From positions 1 to 17,230 of the forward strand of contig CAZKDJ010000081.1 of assembly GCA_964551295.1 (NCBI GenBank): 17,230 bases of DNA, read 5' to 3'. The notes below the pieces were generated by a model that worked only from the letters and a program-made list of their open reading frames with translations, searched no databases and was not told the origin of the DNA. Positions 1-6,892 of the stretch are shown here, piece after piece (position 1 is the stretch's first letter; each line of letters opens with the position of its first letter). The stretch comes from JAFGED01 sp964551295. GTDB taxonomy: Bacteria > Chloroflexota > Anaerolineae > B4-G1. The position numbers and the translations under genes are program-made.

Positions 1-1
1 T

Positions 2-451
2 ACCCCAGGGGTCGTCCTATCTGAGGACGCCGACTTGCTCACTGCTCGTTTCTGTTCCCGCGCCGCCCGCGACCTGGCCGGACAACTCAACCGCAAGAAA
101 AACCAGTTGCGCGCTCTGCTGCGGGCCTACAATCCAGCCATCAGCCAGGCTTTCCCAGGCGCCAAGTTCCATCACCCAGCCGTTTACGCCTTGCTCCAGC
201 AGTACGTCTTCCCTGATGAGTGTGTAGACGCCGGCGTCGAGGCGATTACTGCCATCTTGGAAGCTCACTGTCGCACCGCTTTCACCCGTCAGCATGCCGA
301 ACGTCTCGTCGTTTTGTGTCGCGACACCCTCTCCCGTCCCATCGGGCGAGAGGATATCCGTCAACACGTTCTCCATCTCATCGACGACATCACCACTTGC
401 CAGAAACGCAAAACCTGCAATACCGCAAAAGTCACCCTGTCGAGCGTTTGA
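2..451 (+). pseudogene. IS110-family transposase, internal fragment
   Basis: The frame is open at the left edge (reads ...VVLSEDADLLTARF...) and runs about 149 codons to a TGA at 449-451. The stretch with an L..LNRKKNQLRALL-like segment, then a PAVYALLQQY-like segment and a FPDECVDAGVEAI-like segment, resembles the helical region between the DEDD catalytic N-terminal half and the C-terminal Tnp_20 domain of IS110-type transposases. Such proteins are usually 330-420 residues. Here the N-terminal part lies outside the window, and the expected C-terminal 'SIPGIG' helix-hairpin-helix core is absent because the frame ends and runs directly into a hairpin-rich repeat. It is therefore a remnant or is truncated by the repeat. 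The family call rests on pattern recognition only; other transposases with a similar helical region are possible. Confidence 0.5.
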
Positions 452-457
452 GAACGC

Positions 458-585
458 CGATGCCCGCCGCCGCACGGCGGTTGAAACCGCGTGCTATGTG
501 GGCCCCAACCGCCCTGCGGCGGTTCCGCCAGTCGGCGGAGGCCGACTTTGGCTAGGGGTAGCCCGCGAATTCATTCGCCGGGCGG
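458..585. repeat. hairpin-rich intergenic repeat (four consecutive stem-loops)
   Basis: Four perfect small palindromes follow one another. These are CCGCCG-CA-CGGCGG (467-480), AACCGCC-CTGC-GGCGGTT (507-524), AGTCGGC-GGAG-GCCGACT (530-547) and GCGAAT-TC-ATTCGC (565-578). The order and wording resemble short palindromic repeats scattered in Chloroflexota and other environmental genomes, but only one copy is present here, so its repeat status is inference. It sits exactly where the IS110 fragment loses its frame and beside the methyltransferase remnant. It may have been the insertion or recombination point that truncated both. Confidence 0.55.
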
Positions 586-661
586 CTTGAGCACAAGCTT
601 CTCCGATGGTTAGCCGACCCTCCAAATTCAAGAGCAACAGGGTTAGTTTTGCGCTATTGCG

Positions 662-967
662 ATCTAAGACTATCCCGTCTTTCGGACAACCTGCCAGAAT
701 GCAAAGCTCAACTAGCCTGTCGGGAAAAACGGCGAAATGAGCTTCTCGAAACTTTGAAAGGGGGATATCCCAAACAGTTCGACGGTTCCTGCCTTTGGGA
801 TGAAAGGCTTGATCCCATCGTCCGTTGTGCAAGTTTGCGTTGCTAGTATTCTTACCTTGTTCCGGTGTTCCGTTTTTCTTGCCAAAATGACCACGACCAC
901 CTTTCATCCTGCTTTTAGAAGTGAAAGTCACGTGCGGTTCTCTAATTGCATCAATATCGTAGTAATA
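662..967 (-). pseudogene. DNA methyltransferase (N4/N6_Mtase type), C-terminal half remnant
   Basis: On the minus strand the translation begins YYYDIDAIREPHV. After about 60 variable residues it continues with GRNRRTVWDIP and then FREAHFAVFPDRLVELCILAGCPKDGIVLD in consecutive stretches. This series (YYFD.DAIREP, N.R.VW.IP, EAHFA.FP..LVE.CI.AGCP..GIVLD) is characteristic of orphan or restriction-associated N6-adenine/N4-cytosine methyltransferases of the PF01555 type. In those the segment is followed by the DPF.GSGTT AdoMet-binding motif. Here the homology stops right after VLD (about 662), so the AdoMet motif is lost. The N-terminal half with the catalytic (D/S)PP(Y/F) motif is cut off by the IS1634 inverted repeat at 968. 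The remnant cannot be functional. The open frame continues across both junctions by chance. Confidence 0.8.
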
Positions 968-985
968 ACTCACCATTCGCGTAAT
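968..985. repeat. IS1634-type terminal inverted repeat, transposase 3' side
   Basis: ACTCACCATTCGCGTAAT is the exact reverse complement of 2766-2783. It borders the methyltransferase fragment and lies 10 bp from the transposase stop codon. Confidence 0.9.
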
Positions 986-994
986 CCGTGCACA

Positions 995-2726
995 TTATGC
1001 TGAATTTTGCGCTAAAGAGCGATAGATGTCTGGAGATAAGCCAAGTAGCATCAAGATGCGCTCCTGAAGCGGTGTCAGTGGTGTAATATGGCGCATAACA
1101 CGATCCGGGAAGTGGATAATCGTCAGAGTGATATTCGAGAACGCCTGCAAGAGACGTTCGGTTGTGGGCGTATCCGTGGGCTTTTTTGGATTTTCCTTAT
1201 GCAGACCAACCAGTTGAGCGTTCTCACGCTCGAGAGCGCGACGCACGACAAACTCGATGAGCGTCAACAATCGTACCGCGATACTCAACAAATTGATCAA
1301 ACCGGCCACTTGGTCATCGCGTTTGACAAACAGAGGAGCAATGGACAAAGGGGTACTCTTCAACCGATGAAACCCGTGCTCAACCCGCCACTCCTCCCGA
1401 TAGGTCAAGATTGCTTCAGAAAGAGACTGTTGTTCAGCGGACACATCCGTCACGTAGGCGCGCCAGCCAAACGTTTGCTGCAAAGCAGTGATGGCCTCCT
1501 CGTCGCGCAGGACAGCCGTAATCTGATAGCGTACCCGTTCCACGACTTGTTGAGGACGCTTCTTCGCACCGCGCCCTCGTCCGACATATTTGCACTGCTG
1601 TTCAACCTGTCGTTCAAAGGTATAGGAGAGCAATCCTTCCACTCTATGTTGCTTCAGAATGGCATCCGCTTTTTCGATCATGACTTGCTCTTCCTTGATC
1701 TGACGTTTGCCCCGCCCTCGAGGCGGAGTCAGGGCTTCCAACTTCGTCGTAGCCGTAGTCAATCGCCGTTCCAATCCTCGTGCCAGCGCCTCTGCGTGTG
1801 CATACGAGAGAACTACGAGCACCCGCTCTGCCCATTCGATGGTTTCTTCCTCTACTTGCGCCGTGCACGGACGTGTCAGTTCGTACCCTTCTGCAATGGG
1901 GTCTTCGCCTTCCTGGGCATCTGGCGCATAAACCTTCGTCAGCGCATACGTGCCATTCAGTCCATCTTGGATCCAAGTCTCCACATCCTGAGCCGTATTG
2001 CCAACCAGCGCTAGTGGCGTGAGATAGTGATGACCCAAAGCACGAATATGCACACGGGTTGCCCAAGCGCTCATCTTACAGTCTCCTACGAACAACAATC
2101 CCGACTTGGCCAAGATGGTCACAATCCGGTCGATGATCGGAACGTACAATCCATCATCAGCTTGCTCTCCAGACACCACTTCCGTCGCCATTGGCAATCC
2201 CAATGGGTCCAGCGTTCCCATCATCAGCTTGACCTGTTGCAGAGCCGCGTTATCCTTGCTCTTTCCAAACTGAAACAGGCTTTCTTCCCCCCCCCGAATG
2301 ATAACCCGAGATGGTTGTAGCATCCACACGAACCCGTTCAGCGCTCAGGTCATACACCCAAACCGTGTTCTGGCCCAAGTCTCGCTCAATCGCGTGCCAG
2401 TACTTGGCTTTACTCAGTTCCCGCAGCACGATGGTCAATCGGTCATCCGTAAAGTCAGTGTCTCGGATATCCAACCCCGTCGTTTCTTCCAACGTCGTGT
2501 GGGCTTGCCTCACCCAGTCCTGTACCGTCAACTTCCGGTGATCGCCCTGCGATATGATGTGCGCCAGCCAGATCGTCGCCACCCATCCCCAACTCAGCCC
2601 CTCCTGCAACCAGTGGCGCGGAATATGCCGATCCAGTATCGCCGGCAGACCCAATTGCATCATCACCTTGATCAACAGCACAAAGTCGTCAACTCGCTCC
2701 GTTATGATGTTCTGTATGGTATCCAT
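995..2726 (-). CDS. IS1634-family DDE transposase, split by a frameshift in a G9 run
   Basis: Two overlapping frames together form one transposase of about 576 residues. The N-terminal part starts at ATG 2726 (MDTIQNIITERV) and reads through VRVDATTISGYHS, the first catalytic Asp region. It then goes out of frame in nine G on this strand (2287-2295) and stops at 2250. The main part continues in another frame as GEESLFQFGKSKDN and ends at 995. It contains LLFVGDCKMSA (second Asp) and YREEWRVEHGFHRLK (the Y-(2)-R/E-E signature with the catalytic Glu). Dropping a single G restores SGGEESLFQFG, the normal sequence of the family. The break may be a real mutation, a consensus error in a homopolymer, or a slippage site that controls transposase production. 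The sequence alone cannot decide. Confidence 0.85.
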
Positions 2727-2765
2727 TCCTGGAGCTTGCCAGGAAATTCTTTTTTTCGCTAGCCT

Positions 2766-2783
2766 ATTACGCGAATGGTGAGT
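2766..2783. repeat. IS1634-type terminal inverted repeat, transposase 5' side
   Basis: ATTACGCGAATGGTGAGT is the exact reverse complement of 968-985. It lies about 40 bp upstream of the transposase start at 2726. Its last base is also the first base of the recognisable ISAzo13 relic. Confidence 0.9.
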
Positions 2784-3066
2784 ATCATAGCAAATACAAC
2801 CCAGTGGAACGCTGCTGGGGCGTCTTGGGAAATCACTGGAACGGCGATGTGTTGGACGAGATAGATACCGCTCTCAACTTTGCCAAGACGATGACTTGAA
2901 AGGAAAGCATCCAGTGGTCAAACTGCTCACGCAGACTTATGAAACTGGTGCCAAGTTGACCGCAAAAGAGATGAAAGCCTTGGAAACCCAGATAGAACGG
3001 TTGCCCGGCCTTGAAAAATGGTTCGTGAACATTCCCTGGTCAGCGGAGGCAGTTTGGGATGTTTAA
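2783..3066 (+). pseudogene. ISAzo13-family transposase, C-terminal relic
   Basis: Directly after the IS1634 end the plus strand reads YHSKYNPVERCWGVLGNHWN and then GDVLDEIDTALNFAKTMT. This is the typical C-terminal third of DDE_Tnp_ISAZ013 transposases, including the E of the NP.ERCWG..E.HWNG block. At 2897-2899 the codon expected to be TGG (conserved MTWKG) has lost one base and reads TGA. Moving one frame restores KGKHPVVKLLTQTYETG and then LPGLEKWFVNIPW, ending at TAA 3064-3066. The relic is therefore N-terminally truncated by the IS1634 element and also frameshifted, so it is non-functional. Confidence 0.85.
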
Positions 3067-3291
3067 TTCTTTGCAACTCCCTTACCCCTTGCCTAGCCCA
3101 CGGACCTGTAGCCCTTGCGCCTCGCGTAGTCGCTCCACCACCCTTTGTCGCGCCCGAAACGCGTGTTTTTGACAAGCTTGTATCTCCTTTTGCTTCGTTT
3201 CAATTGCCATCTGGCGACCTCGCTGGGCCCATCAACCCCACTTATGATCCCCTTTTCCCCTCCACGTGAGGGAGTTCTGCTTCGAAAACCC
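3067..3291. other. intergenic stretch without a convincing gene
   Basis: About 225 bp lie between the ISAzo13 relic and the lacI-type promoter. Short open frames occur on both strands, but none has a ribosome binding site or a recognisable product. The right end of the old ISAzo13 element probably lies here, but I could not identify an inverted-repeat end. Confidence 0.5.
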
Positions 3292-3319
3292 TTGACTTCC
3301 CGAAAAGTTATGATATAAT
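3292..3319 (+). promoter_or_regulatory. extended -10 sigma-70-type promoter of the sugar locus
   Basis: TTGACT (3292-3297, one mismatch to the -35 consensus) is separated by 16 bp from a perfect TATAAT (3314-3319). The latter is preceded by TG one base upstream (TGATATAAT), an extended -10. It lies 48 bp upstream of the regulator start, and the operator-like palindrome begins 4 bp after the -10 box. It is the best promoter in the window. Confidence 0.85.
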
Positions 3320-3322
3320 AAA

Positions 3323-3336
3323 CGTAAGCGCTTACG
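3323..3336. promoter_or_regulatory. LacI-family operator palindrome
   Basis: CGTAAGCGCTTACG is a perfect 14-bp palindrome with the central CG expected of LacI/GalR-family operators (GTAAGCGCTTAC core). It covers the likely transcription start just downstream of the TATAAT box. The adjacent LacI-type regulator probably binds here and represses itself and the genes downstream. No second perfect copy was noticed before the binding-protein gene, which favours a single regulated transcript starting here. Confidence 0.85.
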
Positions 3337-3366
3337 CTGATTTTACGAAACCTTGCGGGGATAAAG

Positions 3367-4374
3367 ATGCCAGCAACCATCCGTGATGTGGCTGCCAGAG
3401 CAGGAGTCTCGGTCGCCACCGTTTCTCGCGTTCTGAACGACAAGCCCGGCGCCAGTGCCGAAACTCGCCGCCGTGTACTCAAGGTAGTAAAAGACCTCCA
3501 TTACGTGCCAGACATAGCTGCCAGGGGGTTAGCTACTTCTCGCATGCAGAACGTTGGCTTCGTTATGTACAAAATGCCCCCCCGCCTCTCGGCAGATTAC
3601 ACCTCCCGCATCCTGCAGAGTGTTGAGGAAGAGTTGACGCGCCACGGATACCACACCATTCTTGTTGCCCTCGAGCCAATGACCTCTCTCTTCAATCTGA
3701 AGATAATCCGCGAAAGCCGTGTGGATGGCCTGATCCTCATCGGCCCCAGATTCCCCCCTCGCTCCATCCTCGAACTCGAGAGCGCTGGCTTTCCCATTGT
3801 CCTGGTTGACAATACCCTGAACGAGACGAGGATAGATAGCATCCTATGGGATAACAGGGGTGGAGCTTACGAAGCGGCGAAGCACCTGATCGAACACGAC
3901 CGTTCTAGGATCGTTTTTCTCCGTGGCCCTGCGGAGTGGGTGAGTAACCGTGAACGGTGCGCGGGCTATCAACAGGCAATGAGTGAAGCGGGCCTGGAAC
4001 TATGGCTCGTTCCCATGTCCGATACGACGATTGACACAGGTTACGAGGCTGTGGGGCAGGCACTGGAGATGTATCCCGATCTGACCGCTATTTGCGCGGT
4101 GAACGATGCTGTGGCCATCGGAGCCATACGGGCTCTTAAAGAAGCCGGACGGCAGGTGCCCGACGACGTGGCCATCACCGGCTTTGACGACGTTTCCTGG
4201 GCGGCGTTGAACGAACCGCCGCTGACCACGGTGCACATCTACCTGGAAGAGGTGGGGCGCTCTGCTGTGCAGCGATTGGTAGACCTGATTGAGGGAAGTT
4301 CCCAGGTGCCAATGAAAACTTCATTGGCTACCAAGTTGGTCATCCGCCAATCGTGCGGGTGCCACACAGGATAG
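3367..4374 (+). CDS. LacI-family transcriptional repressor
   Basis: This 335-residue protein has the usual size of the family. Residues 4-24 (TIRDVAARAGVSVATVSRVLN) are the canonical LacI helix-turn-helix. The hinge helix region follows, with Y..D..ARGLATSRMQNVGFV at about 46-68. A periplasmic-binding-like sensor domain then runs to about 330, with the typical DGLILIGPR, NDAVAIGAIRALKEAG and GFDDVSWAALNEPPLTTV blocks. The start at ATG 3367 is preceded by a GGGG-rich ribosome site (GCGGGGATAAAG). It lies immediately downstream of its probable operator and 92 bp upstream of the transporter genes. A local, effector-released repressor of the sugar operon is the natural role. The effector is unknown, but a mono- or oligosaccharide handled by GH130 is plausible. 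Confidence 0.93.
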   Translation: MPATIRDVAARAGVSVATVSRVLNDKPGASAETRRRVLKVVKDLHYVPDIAARGLATSRMQNVGFVMYKMPPRLSADYTSRILQSVEEELTRHGYHTILVALEPMTSLFNLKIIRESRVDGLILIGPRFPPRSILELESAGFPIVLVDNTLNETRIDSILWDNRGGAYEAAKHLIEHDRSRIVFLRGPAEWVSNRERCAGYQQAMSEAGLELWLVPMSDTTIDTGYEAVGQALEMYPDLTAICAVNDAVAIGAIRALKEAGRQVPDDVAITGFDDVSWAALNEPPLTTVHIYLEEVGRSAVQRLVDLIEGSSQVPMKTSLATKLVIRQSCGCHTG

Positions 4375-4381
4375 ATCGGAA

Positions 4382-4392
4382 AAGGAGGTGAG
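4382..4392 (+). promoter_or_regulatory. perfect Shine-Dalgarno sequence without a matching start codon
   Basis: AAAGGAGGTGA fully complements the conserved 3' end of 16S rRNA, but no ATG, GTG or TTG follows at the usual 5-10 base distance. The only nearby frame is a GTG at 4388 that overlaps the site (22 codons, ending at the TAA at 4451-4453). The real start of the next gene is 75 bp downstream, with its own AAGGAGG. This could be a leftover start site, a ribosome standby site, or chance. Confidence 0.35.
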
Positions 4393-4466
4393 GGTAGATA
4401 CACAAAGAAACCGTACTCTACTATTGGCTAAACCATATCCAGTGTACACATAAGGAGGATAAAGAA

Positions 4467-5789
4467 ATGAGGAAACGCGTGTGTTTTGTATGCCTGGCCT
4501 TTCTCGTGGCCATCAGCCTGACACTCTCGGCCTGTTGTAAGCCCGCCGAGACACCAACGGCGACCCCGGTCGAGGAACCGACCAAGGCCCCGGTCGAGGA
4601 ACCACCAGAGGAGAAGGTGATGATCCGTATGAGCACCTGGGCTGGCGTCGATGAGTCCGCCGAACTGCAGGAGGTCATTGACGAGGTCAACGTGCAGGTT
4701 GATCACTTTGAGATCGTGCACGAACCGGCCCCCGACGACTACTACACCAAGATCCAGACTGCCCTGGCAGGCGGCACCGCCGCCGACCTGTTCTGGCTCT
4801 CCCAGGAGTGGATCGCCGGCATGGCCGCAGACGGCGCGCTCCTGGACATCACCGATTATCTGCAAGGCGACAGCGCCGCGATCCACCCCGCCGCCGATTT
4901 GGCCGACTATTTCCCCAGCATCATCTCGACGGCAGCGTATGAGGGCCGCTACTACGGTCTGCCGTGGATCGCCCAGCCGGTCGTGATGTTCTACAACAAG
5001 GCTCTCTTCGACGCCGCCGGGATGGACTACCCCACGCTGGATTGGACCTGGGACGACTTCGAGGCTGCGGCGGAGAAGTTGACCCAGGACACCGACGGGG
5101 ATGGCTCCAATGACCAGTGGGGCTTTACGATGAACGGCTGGCCACCGCCGCAGATGTTCGTCTGGCAGGCTGGCGGCGAGGTGGTTTCCGCTGACCTCAC
5201 CGAGAGTCCCATTGACACCCCGGAGGCCATCGCCGGCTTTGACTTTTACGCCGGTATGATCTACGACGACGTCCACTGCCCACCCGAGGCCGTGATCCAG
5301 GAGCAGGGCTCCGGCGAGATGTTCAAGGCCGGCAAGATCGCCACGTTCATGGGCGGCGCTGCCGACGATCTGGACCGGGTCGAAGGGCTGGACGTGGGCG
5401 TGGTCGCCGTGCCCGCTGGCCCCGCCGGTCGCCCGACCTTCGCCTGGACCGCTTCCACGGTCGTCGCCGCGCAGACGGAGCACCCCGACGTCGCCTACGA
5501 GGCGCTGGTGATGCTCACCGAGGGCATCCACCACTGGAAGATCGTGTCTCCGCGCAAGTCAATGGCCAACGCCGAAAGCATCACCGCGGCCGAGCCGCGC
5601 AAGGCAGCCACCGCTGCGGACATCGCCGAGGCGGTACCCTACATGCGCGCCTTCAACGTCCTGCCGCGCCACCAGGAGTGGGACTCTATCTTCTGGGGCG
5701 ACTTTATGGACCCGCTGTTCCACGGCGAGGGAACAGCAGCAGAGCTGGCGCCCGAGATCCGGCCCGATCTCGAAGCATTGCTACCGTAA
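4467..5789 (+). CDS. ABC transporter sugar-binding lipoprotein
   Basis: This 440-residue extracellular solute-binding protein (family 1, MalE-like) delivers a carbohydrate to the two permeases that follow. The N-terminus MRKRVCFVC plus a hydrophobic stretch ends in the lipobox LSAC with the lipidated Cys at 23. A tether with TPVEEPTKAPVEEP repeats (to about 48) follows. The mature domain contains KIQTALAGGTAADLFWLS (about 95-112), YYGLPWIAQPVVMFYNKALF (about 162-181) and WTWDDFEAAAEKL. It also has a DTDGDGSNDQWG loop (208-219), which resembles a calcium site and is common in sugar-binding proteins. A strong AAGGAGG precedes ATG 4467. Sugar specificity cannot be read from the sequence; the operon context suggests an oligosaccharide. 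Confidence 0.93.
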   Translation: MRKRVCFVCLAFLVAISLTLSACCKPAETPTATPVEEPTKAPVEEPPEEKVMIRMSTWAGVDESAELQEVIDEVNVQVDHFEIVHEPAPDDYYTKIQTALAGGTAADLFWLSQEWIAGMAADGALLDITDYLQGDSAAIHPAADLADYFPSIISTAAYEGRYYGLPWIAQPVVMFYNKALFDAAGMDYPTLDWTWDDFEAAAEKLTQDTDGDGSNDQWGFTMNGWPPPQMFVWQAGGEVVSADLTESPIDTPEAIAGFDFYAGMIYDDVHCPPEAVIQEQGSGEMFKAGKIATFMGGAADDLDRVEGLDVGVVAVPAGPAGRPTFAWTASTVVAAQTEHPDVAYEALVMLTEGIHHWKIVSPRKSMANAESITAAEPRKAATAADIAEAVPYMRAFNVLPRHQEWDSIFWGDFMDPLFHGEGTAAELAPEIRPDLEALLP

Positions 5790-5805
5790 AACGATGAGGC
5801 GCAAA

Positions 5806-5836
5806 GAGGGCGGAGCCGGCCTTCGACTTCGCCCTC
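5806..5836 (+). terminator. intercistronic stem-loop between binding protein and permease
   Basis: GAGGGCGGAG (5806-5815) pairs with CTTCGCCCTC (5827-5836), ten base pairs with one G-U, leaving an 11-base loop. No T-run follows, so it is not a full intrinsic terminator. A hairpin at this place in binding-protein-dependent operons commonly protects the upstream mRNA or attenuates read-through, so that the binding protein is made in excess over the permeases. Confidence 0.5.
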
Positions 5837-5881
5837 ATTGCTCTCTTCCCAAAGCAAGAAGATATCTGAGGAGGGTGCGCA

Positions 5882-6883
5882 ATGGAAGTCTCTGCCTGGG
5901 AAACCTACCTTCCGACGCTTTTGCACTGGTTAGCAACCGGTGGCGGCATCATTGCCTTGATGCTGCTCTTGAACAAGGTCCTCCAGATGCTGGGAGTCAA
6001 GCGCGAGACCGCCACCGGCTACGCGCTGATCCTGCCCTGGATTCTGGGTCTCCTGATCTGGAATCTCTACCCTTTCGCCCGCTCGCTCTACCTGAGTTTC
6101 ACCGAGTACAACATCTTTCAGCCGCCGAAGTGGGTGGGGTTCCAGCACTATGTAACAATGTTCACCAAAGACACCGACTTCTGGCCCGCACTCCGCCTGA
6201 CGCTTCTGTACGCGGCCCTGAACGTGCCGCTGGGCCTGGCCGGCGCGTTAGGTGTGGCGCTGCTGCTCAACCGCGACGTCAAGGGGATTGGCATCTGGCG
6301 CACGGTTTACTATCTCCCCGCCGTGCTGCCCGTCGTGGCAGTGGCCTTGCTGTGGCGCTGGATGCTCAGCCCTACGTCGGGCCTGATCAACTTTGTGCTC
6401 CGGCCCATCTACCAGTTGCTGAACGTCGCACCGCTGCAGTGGTTCACTGAGCCCGGGTTAGTCCTGCCGTCGTTTGTCATCATGGGGATGTGGGGTATCT
6501 TTGGGGCCAACGCGGTCATCCTGCTGGCCGGTCTGAAGAACATCCCCAGGCACCTCTACGAGGTGGCCGAACTGGACGGCGCGAACGGCTGGCAACAATT
6601 CTGGAACGTCACCATCCCGATGCTCAGTTCCACCATGTTCTACAACCTGATCACCGGCATCATTGCCGCATTGCAGATCTTTACCCAGGCGTTCTTCATC
6701 CCCATCCCGCGCCGGGCGGGGACCTTTTTCAACGTCCTGATCTACCGGGAGGCTTTCCAGTTCCGTCATATGGGATATGCTTCGGCGCTGGCATGGATCA
6801 ACCTGGTGGTCATCCTGGCTATCACACTGCTGGTCTTCCGTTCATCAGCCGCCTGGGTGTACTACGAAGGCGAGACGAAATAG
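5882..6883 (+). CDS. sugar ABC transporter permease (MalF/UgpA-like)
   Basis: This 333-residue inner-membrane permease belongs to the binding-protein-dependent transport family (MetI-like fold). An N-terminal hydrophobic segment at about 11-30 is followed by ATGYALILPWILGLLIWNLY (44-63), the usual start of MalF-type core permeases. Further membrane helices lie at about 103-127, 142-160, 195-217, 252-271 and 300-320. The EAA loop that contacts the ATPase is EVAELDGANGWQQFWNVTIP (227-246) with the conserved G of DGA. GAGGAGGG lies 7 bp before ATG 5882. It works as a heterodimer with the next gene. The extra first helix before the core is slightly unusual but seen in some members. No ATPase gene is nearby, so a shared MsmK/UgpC-like ATPase is expected. 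Confidence 0.93.
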   Translation: MEVSAWETYLPTLLHWLATGGGIIALMLLLNKVLQMLGVKRETATGYALILPWILGLLIWNLYPFARSLYLSFTEYNIFQPPKWVGFQHYVTMFTKDTDFWPALRLTLLYAALNVPLGLAGALGVALLLNRDVKGIGIWRTVYYLPAVLPVVAVALLWRWMLSPTSGLINFVLRPIYQLLNVAPLQWFTEPGLVLPSFVIMGMWGIFGANAVILLAGLKNIPRHLYEVAELDGANGWQQFWNVTIPMLSSTMFYNLITGIIAALQIFTQAFFIPIPRRAGTFFNVLIYREAFQFRHMGYASALAWINLVVILAITLLVFRSSAAWVYYEGETK

Positions 6884-6892
6884 GAGGTTATC

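Larger units (their letters stand above)
968..2783 (-). mobile_element. IS1634-family insertion sequence, complete (1816 bp)
   Basis: A perfect 18-bp inverted repeat (ACTCACCATTCGCGTAAT at 968-985, its reverse complement at 2766-2783) encloses one transposase region on the minus strand. Length, single gene and DDE motifs fit the IS1634/IS4 group. The flanks are different decayed genes: a methyltransferase on the left and an ISAzo13 relic on the right. The adjacent six bases GTAATA and ATCATA agree at only 4 of 6 positions, so a clean target duplication is not visible. Confidence 0.85.

Noticed and set aside
1088..2014. 308-codon open frame on the plus strand inside the IS1634 element
   Set aside because: It lies antisense to the transposase, whose motifs are clear; the translation has no recognisable domain and no ribosome site.
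4388..4453. 22-codon leader peptide starting at GTG 4388
   Set aside because: The start overlaps the Shine-Dalgarno itself, leaving no spacing, and the peptide has no attenuator-like features.
4428..5534. 368-codon minus-strand frame over the binding-protein gene
   Set aside because: Shadow of the sugar-binding protein; the plus-strand protein has lipobox, conserved motifs and a strong ribosome site.
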